DNA from: Lachnospiraceae bacterium
GTDB taxonomy: Bacteria > Bacillota > Clostridia > Lachnospirales > Lachnospiraceae
Direction: 5' to 3'
DNA: 5,336 bases
Assembly: GCA_021202575.1 (NCBI GenBank)
Contig: JAJQCU010000362.1
Coordinates: 1,517-6,852 of the forward strand
The stretch's first letter is position 1; every line of letters starts with the position of its first letter. Below, piece after piece: positions 1 to 5,336 of this stretch. The position numbers and the translations under genes are program-made. A model generated the notes under the pieces. The model did not search any database, was not told the DNA's origin, and saw only the letters and a list, made by a program, of their open reading frames with translations.

Positions 1-1
1 A

Positions 2-379
2 AACTGCATTTTCGACAAGGTAACCTATCCGGGAAATCTGAAAAAATATCAGCAGGTGTTTACGGGCACCTATATCGGACTTGGCATTACCAGAGAGACT
101 ATCAGCATGATCCCATCGTTAGCCCCGGTGGTGGCGCTGATTATTCTGGACATCATGATTTATGTATTCCTGATGTCTTTTATCCTGGGGAAAATTTCCG
201 ATATGGATTACGGAACCTGCCTGCTCTGCTCCACACCAGGCGGCATTGGGGAGGTGTCTATCCTGTCCGAGGAGCTGGGAACGGACACGGTGCAGGTGGC
301 GGCGGTCAATACGGCCCGTATGATTGTGGTGGTGGCAACCTTCCCCACTGTAATACAGTTTCTTATACAGTTTTTATAA
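2..379 (+). CDS. AbrB-family integral membrane protein (PF05145-like), C-terminal part; 5' end outside the window
   Basis: The reading frame is open from the first bases of the window, so the gene starts upstream; 125 residues and a TAA stop are visible. The visible part fits the second repeat of the AbrB/'putative ammonia monooxygenase' membrane family. It has a TGTYIGLGITRE-type stretch (about residues 21-32), a hydrophobic membrane segment (about 40-62), and the family hallmark STPGGIGEVSILSEELG (about 77-93), where a PGG loop probably enters the membrane. A last hydrophobic helix rich in V, I, F and L follows at about 106-125. Family members usually have about 350 residues, so roughly two thirds of the protein is missing here. 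The database names 'transcriptional regulator' and 'ammonia monooxygenase' are historical; the sequence shows a membrane protein, probably a transporter, with unknown substrate. Its stop overlaps the ribosome binding site of the esterase gene downstream, which suggests co-transcription. Confidence 0.82.
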   Translation, partial: NCIFDKVTYPGNLKKYQQVFTGTYIGLGITRETISMIPSLAPVVALIILDIMIYVFLMSFILGKISDMDYGTCLLCSTPGGIGEVSILSEELGTDTVQVAAVNTARMIVVVATFPTVIQFLIQFL

Positions 380-384
380 GGAGG
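378..384 (+). promoter_or_regulatory. Ribosome binding site of the esterase gene, overlapping the upstream stop codon
   Basis: AAGGAGG matches the anti-Shine-Dalgarno core perfectly and starts inside the TAA of the membrane-protein gene. The spacing to the ATG at 395 is 10 bases, slightly long. No promoter-like sequence fits in the 15-base gap, so the two genes are probably translated from one mRNA. Confidence 0.75.
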
Positions 385-394
385 AATTTGCGGT

Positions 395-1285
395 ATGGCT
401 TTGTTTACGCTGAATATTTTCAGTAAATATCTGATGGGAAATACCACTGTTTCCGTGATTATGCCAAGAGTGTCGACGGAGGAAGAGGATCCGGCCGCTT
501 TTTACCGGAGCGGACAAAAATATAAGGTACTCTGGCTGCTGCACGGCTCCTGCGGGGACGCCACGGACTGGATCAGAAACACCAATATCTGCCGGTACGC
601 GGAGGCAAGGGACCTGATCGTGGTCACGCCCAGCGTGCTGAACAGCGATTATTCCAATTATGTTAGCTTTGCGGACGGGTTCCGGGTCTGGGATTATATC
701 ACAAAGGAGCTGATGCCTCTGATACACAACTGGCTTCCCGCCTCCGACAAAAAGGAGGATAACTTTGTGGGAGGAATGTCCATGGGCGGAAACGGAGCGC
801 TGATGCTGGCGCTGGGACACCCGGAGCTGTTTGGCGGAGCCATGATTTTGTCCAGTACGGCCAGAGAAATCGAGTATCTGCGGCCCTACGCTGATATGAA
901 GGCCGGGGAATTCCGGGAGGCGGCAAAGGATCCTGTCAGATTTCCGGGGCCCAACGGCACGGGCATGCGGCCCAAGGAGGTCAATCAGGTGGCGAAATAT
1001 GACACTGTGGGTGATTTCCTGAATTCCCCGGAAAATGCCTGGGATCGGTTTACAGAGGCGGCCCAGAATGGCACGCTGATCCCGATGTATGTTTCCTGCG
1101 GCACAAAGGATAAGAATGTATATCCCCGGTTTCTGCGGTTCAGGGAATATGCGCAAAAGCTCGGCGTGACCAATATGTATTTTAAGGAGATTGAAGGGTT
1201 CAGGCATGAATACGCGCTGTGGAATACAGAGCTGGAATGCGCCATGGATTATTTTGGCATCACGGCATGTCATGATTTTTGCTGA
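395..1285 (+). CDS. Esterase-D-like alpha/beta hydrolase (tributyrin esterase type, PF00756)
   Basis: A complete 296-residue protein with no signal peptide, so probably cytoplasmic. It has an alpha/beta-hydrolase core: a strand followed by the oxyanion-hole region LLHGSCGDATDW (about 48-59) and the nucleophile elbow GMSMGG at 127-132, with Ser129 as nucleophile. The likely acid is Asp239 in CGTKDKNV and the likely base is His271 in EGFRHEYALW. This order and spacing fit the putative-esterase family that includes S-formylglutathione hydrolase and the small tributyrin/acetyl esterases of Firmicutes. The N-terminus (MALFTLNIFSKYLMGNTTVSVIMP) resembles the usual beginning of the tributyrin-esterase group, which supports the ATG chosen. 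Expected activity is hydrolysis of short-chain acyl or acetyl esters, possibly acetylated sugars, but the substrate cannot be read from sequence. It is the last gene of its transcript, ending just before a strong terminator. Confidence 0.88.
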   Translation: MALFTLNIFSKYLMGNTTVSVIMPRVSTEEEDPAAFYRSGQKYKVLWLLHGSCGDATDWIRNTNICRYAEARDLIVVTPSVLNSDYSNYVSFADGFRVWDYITKELMPLIHNWLPASDKKEDNFVGGMSMGGNGALMLALGHPELFGGAMILSSTAREIEYLRPYADMKAGEFREAAKDPVRFPGPNGTGMRPKEVNQVAKYDTVGDFLNSPENAWDRFTEAAQNGTLIPMYVSCGTKDKNVYPRFLRFREYAQKLGVTNMYFKEIEGFRHEYALWNTELECAMDYFGITACHDFC

Positions 1286-1305
1286 GAGATATTTTGAAAA
1301 ATAAT

Positions 1306-1345
1306 AAAAAGGCCGGGGGTTGATTCAGACTGCCCCGGCCTTTTT
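1306..1345. terminator. Bidirectional intrinsic terminator between the esterase gene and sdaAA
   Basis: A perfect 8-bp GC stem, GGCCGGGG (1311-1318) with CCCCGGCC (1333-1340), encloses a 14-base loop. It is flanked by AAAAA on the left (1306-1310) and TTTTT on the right (1341-1345), which extend the stem. Read on the plus strand it ends in a U tract after the esterase gene. Read on the minus strand the A-rich left flank (extending to about 1296) becomes the U tract after sdaAA. It therefore probably serves both convergent genes. Confidence 0.9.
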
Positions 1346-1357
1346 GTTGTGTGACAT

Positions 1358-2227
1358 TTACAGATTGCGCAGCCGCTCTCTGAGGGCTGCGCCTGTAGGC
1401 GTGGCCGCCAGTCCTCCCAGGCCGGTTTCCCGGATATTTTCCGGCAGGGAGCGGCCGATGGAGCGCATGGCGTCGAAGACCTCATCCACAGGAATGCGGC
1501 TTTCCACACCGGCGATTGCCAGGTCGGCGCTGGTCAGGGCGTTTACCGCGCCGATCACGTTGCGCTTCACACAGGGGATTTCCACAAGGCCGGCCACCGG
1601 GTCGCAGGCCAGGCCCAGCAGGTTTTTCATGGCAAGAGCGGCGGCGTGGGCGATGGCTTCGGTATCGCCGCCGTTCAGATAAGCCGCGGCTCCCGCCGCC
1701 ATGGAGGAGGCGGAGCCGATCTCCGCCTGGCAACCGCCGGCGGCTCCCGCCAGAAAGGCTCGGGAGGCGATGACGCCGCCGATACCGGCGGCCACATACA
1801 AAGCCTCTGTCATCCGCTCATCGTCAAATCCCTTCTGCTCCTGAAGGGACAGAAGCACCGCGGGCAGAACGCCGCAGGAACCGGCGGTGGGAGCGGCCAC
1901 GATACGCTTCATGCAGGCGTTGGACTCGCCCATCTGAACCGCCTTTTCCATCACAAGGCCGATGAAGTCGCCGCACAAAAGCTTCCCCTCCTGTCTGGCG
2001 GCGGCAATTTTGGCTCCGTCCCTGCCGGACATGCCGCTTTGGGACAGAAGCTGCGGGTCATAGGACTGGTCAGCCGCCCGCATGGCCAGATACATTTTTT
2101 TCATTTTGTCAAAATTTTCTTCCGGGGACATGGCCTGCTCAGCGCAGTCCTCTTTTCTGACGCATTCCCAGAAGGGGATGCGCTCCTTTTCACAGGTTTC
2201 CATGATTTCTTTTACTGAAGTGTACAT
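1358..2227 (-). CDS. sdaAA: L-serine dehydratase, iron-sulfur-dependent, alpha subunit
   Basis: A complete 289-residue protein, the usual length for the alpha chain of the two-subunit (type I) enzyme, which converts L-serine to pyruvate and ammonia in the cytoplasm with an oxygen-sensitive [4Fe-4S] cluster instead of PLP. Family motifs are intact: AAPTAGSCGVLPA (111-123), GAAGGCQAEIGSASSMAA (161-178), LACDPVAGLVEIPC (206-219) followed by KRNVIGA. Cys166, Cys208 and Cys219 are the likely cluster ligands; their spacings of 42 and 11 match, as I recall it, the ligand spacing in the characterised Legionella enzyme. The start gives the typical MY..VKEI beginning and is preceded by AAGGAG (2232-2237), only 4 bases from the ATG. 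It lies 18 bases downstream of sdaAB and ends in TAA just before the shared terminator. The gene itself is intact, although its partner subunit carries an internal stop. Confidence 0.95.
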   Translation of the reverse strand: MYTSVKEIMETCEKERIPFWECVRKEDCAEQAMSPEENFDKMKKMYLAMRAADQSYDPQLLSQSGMSGRDGAKIAAARQEGKLLCGDFIGLVMEKAVQMGESNACMKRIVAAPTAGSCGVLPAVLLSLQEQKGFDDERMTEALYVAAGIGGVIASRAFLAGAAGGCQAEIGSASSMAAGAAAYLNGGDTEAIAHAAALAMKNLLGLACDPVAGLVEIPCVKRNVIGAVNALTSADLAIAGVESRIPVDEVFDAMRSIGRSLPENIRETGLGGLAATPTGAALRERLRNL

Positions 2228-2245
2228 AATGCTCCTTGTAGATGT

Positions 2246-2908
2246 TCAGCTGTTCATGCTTAAATAGGTCACCTTGACAATCCCCTCCTCGTGTGCCAGC
2301 TCCGCTACCACATCCTGAGGCACCTCATCATCACATTCAATGACTGTGACCGCGTATCCGCCCCGGCTGGAGCGGTAAAGCTGCAGGGTGGCGATGTTGA
2401 TCTGAAAGCCCGCCAGTACGCAGGTGATCTCAGCCACCAGGCCGGGCTGGTCCTGATTCTGGATGATCAGGGTGGGCTAGTCGCCGCTGAAGCTGTTGGC
2501 CAGCCCGTCCACCTCATTGACCTCGATTCGTCCGCCGCCTATGGAGGACGCGGTCAGCTCCAGCTTTTTGCCGCTGATTCCGGTGAGGAGGAGCTTTACG
2601 GAATTGGGGTGGGCGTCGCCCAGATCGATTCCGCCGAAACGATATTTCAGTCCTTTTTGCCGGGCAATCTCAAAGCTGTATGGAATCAGCGGGTCGTCCA
2701 CGGCAAGTCCCATCAGTCCGGCGAGAAGAGCCTTATCGGTGCCATGTCCCTTGCCTGTGGCGAGAAAGGAGCCATGAAATAAAATCTCTGCCTCCGCCAC
2801 ATCCTCGTTCAGAAGCCTGCGCGCCACATTACCGATTTTGGCGGCTCCCGCGGTGTGGGAGCTGGAGGGGCCGACCATCACCGGCCCGACAATATCAAAT
2901 AAATTCAT
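2246..2908 (-). pseudogene. sdaAB: L-serine dehydratase beta subunit, interrupted by an in-frame amber codon between the catalytic and ACT domains
   Basis: One continuous frame of 221 codons, the usual length of SdaAB, contains a TAG at codon 144 (2477-2479) and ends in TGA. Codons 1-143 form the complete SDH-beta domain, with GPSSSHTAG (13-21), HGSFLATGKGHGTD (45-58), HPNSV (100-104) and SIGGGRIEV (122-130). Codons 145-220 form a normal ACT domain starting PTLIIQNQDQPGL and ending VTYLSMNS. There is no frameshift and no second lesion. The start codon has AAAGGAG (2919-2925) 10 bases upstream. The only nearby in-frame restart, GTG at codon 158, would drop the first ACT strand and has no good ribosome binding site. 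Possible explanations are a recent nonsense mutation, amber readthrough, a functional beta chain lacking the ACT domain, or a base error. I call it a pseudogene with reservation, because the truncated chain could still fold and pair with SdaAA. Confidence 0.85.
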
Positions 2909-2918
2909 GGAGTTTTTG

Positions 2919-2925
2919 CTCCTTT
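2919..2925 (-). promoter_or_regulatory. Ribosome binding site of sdaAB, with a possible masking hairpin
   Basis: On the minus strand AAAGGAG lies 10 bases before the ATG at 2908. The GGAG is followed by CAAAAA and then CTCC directly before the start codon, so a 4-bp stem (2909-2912 with 2919-2922) could mask the site. The stem is short and may not matter. Confidence 0.6.
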
Positions 2926-3005
2926 CCGAAAGAATGGTTCAACATATACAGAATGCGTTCCGCGAAGGGGGTTATAATTTTGTGCGCTGTCGTTTCCTTT
3001 CCCAT

Positions 3006-3014
3006 AGTGTAACA
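3006..3014 (-). promoter_or_regulatory. Candidate extended -10 element for the sdaAB-sdaAA operon
   Basis: Read on the minus strand this is TGTTACACT, an extended -10 form (TGn plus TACACT, 4 of 6 matches to TATAAT). No recognisable -35 hexamer lies 16-18 bases upstream, so the promoter would be weak or activator-dependent. Transcription would start near 2999, giving a leader of about 90 bases. The same bases contain the short palindrome GTGTAACAC (3007-3015). Confidence 0.3.
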
Positions 3015-3060
3015 CGGATTTGTGAGATACGACAGTATTTTTTGATATTTCAGGTTACTA

Positions 3061-3097
3061 TTCACAGAAAACATCCCGTCGGGGGCGGGATTGTGAA
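3061..3097. repeat. Interrupted inverted repeat (12 base pairs in two blocks) in the divergent control region
   Basis: TTCACA (3061-3066) pairs with TGTGAA (3092-3097), and ATCCCG (3073-3078) pairs with CGGGAT (3086-3091). The two right-hand arms are adjacent; the left arms are separated by a 6-base bulge, GAAAAC. The loop is TCGGGGG. There is no T tract on either side, so it is not a typical terminator. It lies upstream of the plus-strand promoter and probably upstream of the minus-strand one, which favours a DNA-level operator over an RNA leader structure, but this is inference. Confidence 0.5.
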
Positions 3098-3163
3098 GGC
3101 AGAAGCGGAGCTTGTGAACAGCAATTATTTCAACGGTCCGGAAAAGAATTTGGCTGTACGCTC

Positions 3164-3192
3164 TTGAATAATTTCGGGTTTGCCTGTATCAT
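3164..3192 (+). promoter_or_regulatory. Probable sigma-A promoter of the malY/patB-type gene
   Basis: TTGAAT (3164-3169, 4 of 6 matches to TTGACA) and TATCAT (3187-3192, 5 of 6 matches to TATAAT) are separated by exactly 17 bases. Transcription would start near 3199, leaving a short leader of about 19 bases that contains the ribosome binding site AGAGGA (3205-3210 region). This also shows that the upstream in-frame TTG at 3164 is part of the promoter and not the translation start. Confidence 0.65.
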
Positions 3193-3217
3193 ACATTACA
3201 GAAAAGAGGAAACGAAC

Positions 3218-4417
3218 ATGAAATACGATTTTACTTCCATTATGGACCGGCATGGAAAGGACTCCATCGCTGTGGATAAAATCCCTGTGGAGGGAGCGAG
3301 GGTGGACGAGGGCTTTTCCACTATTCCCATGTGGGTGGCGGACATGAATTTCGCCACGGTCTCCGCGGTACAGGACGCGATTATTGAGAGGACGAGGCAT
3401 CCGGCCTTTGGATATTATGATACCAGAAAGGAATATTTTGACGCCATTATCGACTGGCAGAAAAGCCGCCATGGGGTGGAGGGGCTGACAAAAGAGGCCA
3501 TCGGCTATGAAAACGGTGTGCTGGGCTGTCTGGCTTCCGCCCTGCAGGCCTTTACCGCGCCGGGGGAGGCGGTGCTGCTGCACTCCCCGACCTACATTGG
3601 CTTTACCCACGTGATGGAGGACAACGGGCGCAGGATGGTCTTAAGCTCCCTGAAGCCGGACGAGCAGGGCATTTACCGCATGGATTATGAGGATATGGAT
3701 CGGAAGATTAAGGAGAATCATATCCATTTCTGCGTTTTCTGTTCTCCCCACAATCCCACCGGCAGGGTCTGGGAGAGGGAGGAGCTGGAGAAGGCCATGG
3801 AGGTTTACCAGGCCAATGACTGCGTGGTGGTTTCCGATGAAATCTGGTCTGACCTGATTCTGGCGGGGCATACGCACATTCCCACCCAGAGTGTGTCTGA
3901 GGACGTCAGAAAGCGCACCATCGCCATTTACGCGCCCTCCAAGACCTTCAATCTGGCGGGGCTGATCGGTTCCTATCATATTATATATGACACTTATCTC
4001 AGAGACAGGGTAGTAAAGCAGTCCCGGCTGAGCCACTATAATGATATGAATGTGTTGTCTATGTATGCTTTAATGGGTGCTTACAGTCCGGAGGGGCAGG
4101 AGTGGCTGGATGAGCTCTGTCAGGTGCTGACGCAAAACGTGGATTATGGTTATCATTATATTACGGAGCATTTTCAGGGGGTCAATCTGTCGAAACCGCA
4201 GGGAACCTATATGCTTTATCTGGATTGCGGCCAGTGGTGCCGGGAGCATGGAATGAGCGTGGATGAGCTGTTAAAGGAAGGCATCCGGGTGGGAGTGATC
4301 TGGCAGGACGGCAGACCCTTCCAAAAGCCGGATACCATCCGCATGAATCTGGCGGTGCCCTACTCCATGCTGAAGGAGGCCTTTGACAGGCTGGACAGGT
4401 ATGTTTTCAACAAATAA
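3218..4417 (+). CDS. MalY/PatB-type PLP-dependent C-S beta-lyase (cystathionine beta-lyase / cysteine desulfhydrase), aminotransferase class I/II fold
   Basis: A 399-residue protein close to the usual length of about 390 for MalY/PatB enzymes. The start is the ATG at 3218, with AGAGGA 7 bases upstream; the frame extends back to a TTG at 3164, but that lies in the promoter. Fold-type-I features in order: the N-terminal IPMWVADMNF (about 36-45) typical of MalY/PatB; PTYIGF (about 124-129); HNPTGRVW (178-185) around the cofactor; SDEIWSDL (206-213) with Asp207 expected to contact the pyridine nitrogen; APSKTFNLAGL (239-249) with Lys242 as the Schiff-base lysine; and IRMNLAVP (374-381) with Arg375 expected to bind the substrate carboxylate. 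Family enzymes cleave cystathionine to homocysteine, pyruvate and ammonia, or cysteine to sulfide, pyruvate and ammonia. The preferred substrate here cannot be decided, and a transaminase role is less likely. It probably shares a transcript with the hydrolase 25 bases downstream. Confidence 0.92.
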   Translation: MKYDFTSIMDRHGKDSIAVDKIPVEGARVDEGFSTIPMWVADMNFATVSAVQDAIIERTRHPAFGYYDTRKEYFDAIIDWQKSRHGVEGLTKEAIGYENGVLGCLASALQAFTAPGEAVLLHSPTYIGFTHVMEDNGRRMVLSSLKPDEQGIYRMDYEDMDRKIKENHIHFCVFCSPHNPTGRVWEREELEKAMEVYQANDCVVVSDEIWSDLILAGHTHIPTQSVSEDVRKRTIAIYAPSKTFNLAGLIGSYHIIYDTYLRDRVVKQSRLSHYNDMNVLSMYALMGAYSPEGQEWLDELCQVLTQNVDYGYHYITEHFQGVNLSKPQGTYMLYLDCGQWCREHGMSVDELLKEGIRVGVIWQDGRPFQKPDTIRMNLAVPYSMLKEAFDRLDRYVFNK

Positions 4418-4430
4418 AATACAGCTTCAG

Positions 4431-4435
4431 GGAGG
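4431..4435 (+). promoter_or_regulatory. Ribosome binding site of the downstream alpha/beta hydrolase
   Basis: GGAGG lies 7 bases before the ATG at 4443 in a 25-base gap after the lyase stop codon. It fixes the start of the hydrolase and, with no terminator or promoter in the gap, supports co-transcription with the lyase gene. Confidence 0.75.
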
Positions 4436-4442
4436 AAGGAAA

Positions 4443-5336
4443 ATGAAGAATTTTATTGTCACATCAAAACTGGACAATGTGACCCTCAGCGGCACCATCA
4501 TAGAGCCCGAGGGAGAGCCGAAGGCGATCATTCAGCTCACTCACGGCATGTGCGAGCACAAGGAGCGCTATTATGATTTTATGAAATATCTGGCGGCCAA
4601 CGGCTATGTGGCGGCGATTCATGACCACAGGGGGCACGGCGCCAGCCTGGCTTATCCGAACGCCTATGGATATTTTAATGAACAGCCCTATGACGCGCTG
4701 GCCCGGGATCTGTTTCAGATTTCCCTGTATCTGAAGACCAAATATCCGCAGCTGAGGCTTTATCTGTTCGGCCACAGCATGGGAACCCTGGCAGCCCGGC
4801 TGTATCTGAAGGAGCATGACGACGCGATTGACAAGCTGGTGCTGAGCGGTCCGCCCACCAACAATCCGGTGATCGGCGCCGCCCTGGCTCTGACAACGGT
4901 CCTGAAGAAAAAGGAAGGCCCCAGGGCCAGGGTAGAGAGTTTGAACAACCTGGTGTTCAGCGCCTATAATAAAGGATACGATGTGCCCAATGCCTGGCTT
5001 TCCGCCAATGAGGATAATGTGAAGGCCTACAATGAGGATCCGCTGTGCGGCTTTGTGTTTACGGTGGACGGCTTTGATACCCTGTTCCACATGCTGAAGG
5101 AGGTCTTTTCAAAAAAGGGCTGGCATGTGACCAACCGGCAGCTGCCCATCCTACTGGCGGCCGGGCTGGACGATCCGGTAATTCAGTCCAAGCGCAGTTT
5201 CCTGAGCCTGAAGAGCTTTCTGGTGGAGAGAGGCTACACGAAGGTGGAGGGCCGGCTTTACAGCGGCATGCGCCATGAGATTTTAAATGAAAAAAACAAC
5301 CAGAAGGTGTATGAGGACATTCTGGAATTTTTTGAC
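4443..5336 (+). CDS. Alpha/beta hydrolase of the lysophospholipase / monoacylglycerol lipase type (Hydrolase_4, PF12146); 3' end outside the window
   Basis: The frame is open from the ATG to the last base of the window, giving 298 residues with no stop. Family members are usually about 300-315 residues, so only a short tail is missing. Motifs: THGMCEHKERY (33-43), where HGM.EH is the oxyanion-hole signature of this group; HDHRGHGAS (60-68); the nucleophile elbow GHSMG (110-114) with Ser112; AAGLDDPV (239-246) with Asp244 as likely acid; and GMRHEILNE (275-283) with His278 as base. There is no signal peptide, so the protein is probably cytoplasmic or peripheral to the membrane. Likely activity is hydrolysis of monoacylglycerol, lysophospholipid or another small ester. 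Some members of this fold are annotated as serine aminopeptidases, but the motif set favours a lipase-like enzyme. It is not closely similar to the esterase at 395-1285, so the two are not a recent duplication. Confidence 0.88.
   Translation, partial: MKNFIVTSKLDNVTLSGTIIEPEGEPKAIIQLTHGMCEHKERYYDFMKYLAANGYVAAIHDHRGHGASLAYPNAYGYFNEQPYDALARDLFQISLYLKTKYPQLRLYLFGHSMGTLAARLYLKEHDDAIDKLVLSGPPTNNPVIGAALALTTVLKKKEGPRARVESLNNLVFSAYNKGYDVPNAWLSANEDNVKAYNEDPLCGFVFTVDGFDTLFHMLKEVFSKKGWHVTNRQLPILLAAGLDDPVIQSKRSFLSLKSFLVERGYTKVEGRLYSGMRHEILNEKNNQKVYEDILEFFD

Larger units (their letters stand above)
2909..3217. promoter_or_regulatory. Divergent control region between sdaAB and the malY/patB-type gene
   Basis: These 309 bases hold no credible gene. 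Going from sdaAB outward, they contain the sdaAB ribosome binding site, a probable leader of about 90 bases, a weak minus-strand -10 element near 3006-3014, a long interrupted dyad at 3061-3097, repeated TTGTGA half-sites (3020, 3091 and 3112 on the plus strand) and a well-formed plus-strand promoter at 3164-3192. The region is AT-richer than its coding neighbours around 3015-3065. I recognise no known riboswitch or T-box in it. Confidence 0.6.

Noticed and set aside
374..1273. A 299-residue open frame on the minus strand opposite the esterase gene
   Set aside because: It overlaps a gene with a complete catalytic triad and family motifs. The antisense product has no recognisable domain, and such long antisense frames are common in GC-rich coding DNA.
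1646..2218. A 190-residue plus-strand open frame opposite sdaAA
   Set aside because: sdaAA is unmistakable on the other strand; the plus-strand translation is rich in G, R and H and matches no family I know.
2246..2437. A separate small gene encoding a 63-residue ACT-domain protein
   Set aside because: It begins at an internal GTG without a good ribosome binding site, lacks the first ACT strand, and continues in frame with the sdaAB body. It is better read as the C-terminal part of the interrupted sdaAB.
2973..2978. A perfect TATAAT on the plus strand as a second promoter of the lyase gene
   Set aside because: No -35-like hexamer lies at 16-18 bases upstream and it is 240 bases from the gene, whereas a well-spaced promoter exists at 3164-3192.
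3027..3043. A plus-strand terminator: ATAC-GACA-GTAT stem followed by a T run
   Set aside because: The stem has only 4 mostly A-U pairs and no gene ends nearby on that strand, so it would not terminate effectively.
2909..3217. A riboswitch, T-box or small RNA in the divergent region
   Set aside because: I see no T-box sequence, no known riboswitch core, and the only strong dyad lies upstream of both predicted promoters and lacks a terminator partner.
4464..5090. A 208-residue open frame on the minus strand opposite the second hydrolase
   Set aside because: It is antisense to a clear hydrolase with intact GHSMG, Asp and His motifs, has no ribosome binding site evidence, and its composition looks like a codon-bias shadow.
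1..5336. Mobile element, prophage, CRISPR or defence system
   Set aside because: No transposase, integrase, terminal inverted repeats, spaced direct repeats or tRNA-linked attachment sites are visible; all genes are metabolic or membrane housekeeping types.

Overview
The window looks like an ordinary chromosomal segment from a Gram-positive anaerobe of the class Clostridia, most likely Lachnospirales-like. The grounds are strong AGGAGG-type ribosome binding sites, compact gene packing, a two-subunit iron-sulfur L-serine dehydratase (the type I form typical of Bacillota) and moderately GC-rich codon use. The taxonomic call is inference from gene content, not from a marker gene.

Layout. Bases 2-379 (+) are the 3' end of an AbrB-family (PF05145-type) membrane protein. 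It is followed after 15 bases by a complete esterase-D-like alpha/beta hydrolase (395-1285, +). A strong hairpin with A and T tracts on its two sides (1306-1345) can end transcription from both directions. On the minus strand lie sdaAA (1358-2227) and, upstream of it in transcription, sdaAB (2246-2908). They are separated by 18 bases and form a two-gene serine dehydratase operon. A 309-base divergent region (2909-3217) carries a good sigma-A-type promoter for the plus-strand gene, a long dyad and several TTGTGA half-sites. Then come a complete MalY/PatB-type PLP-dependent C-S lyase (3218-4417, +) and, 25 bases later, an alpha/beta hydrolase of the lysophospholipase/monoacylglycerol lipase type (4443 to the window end, +), missing only its last few residues.

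How the genes work together. Serine dehydratase turns L-serine into pyruvate and ammonia. The divergent MalY/PatB enzyme performs a chemically parallel alpha,beta-elimination on cystathionine or cysteine, also giving pyruvate and ammonia plus a thiol or sulfide. The shared control region therefore separates two amino-acid-degrading, pyruvate-forming functions. The two hydrolases are unrelated to this chemistry as far as the sequence shows.

The most notable observation is an in-frame amber (TAG) codon at codon 144 of sdaAB, exactly at the junction between the catalytic beta domain and the C-terminal ACT domain, with no frameshift and an otherwise intact reading frame on both sides. I see no mobile element, CRISPR array, tRNA or rRNA, and no convincing sign of a new multi-gene system.
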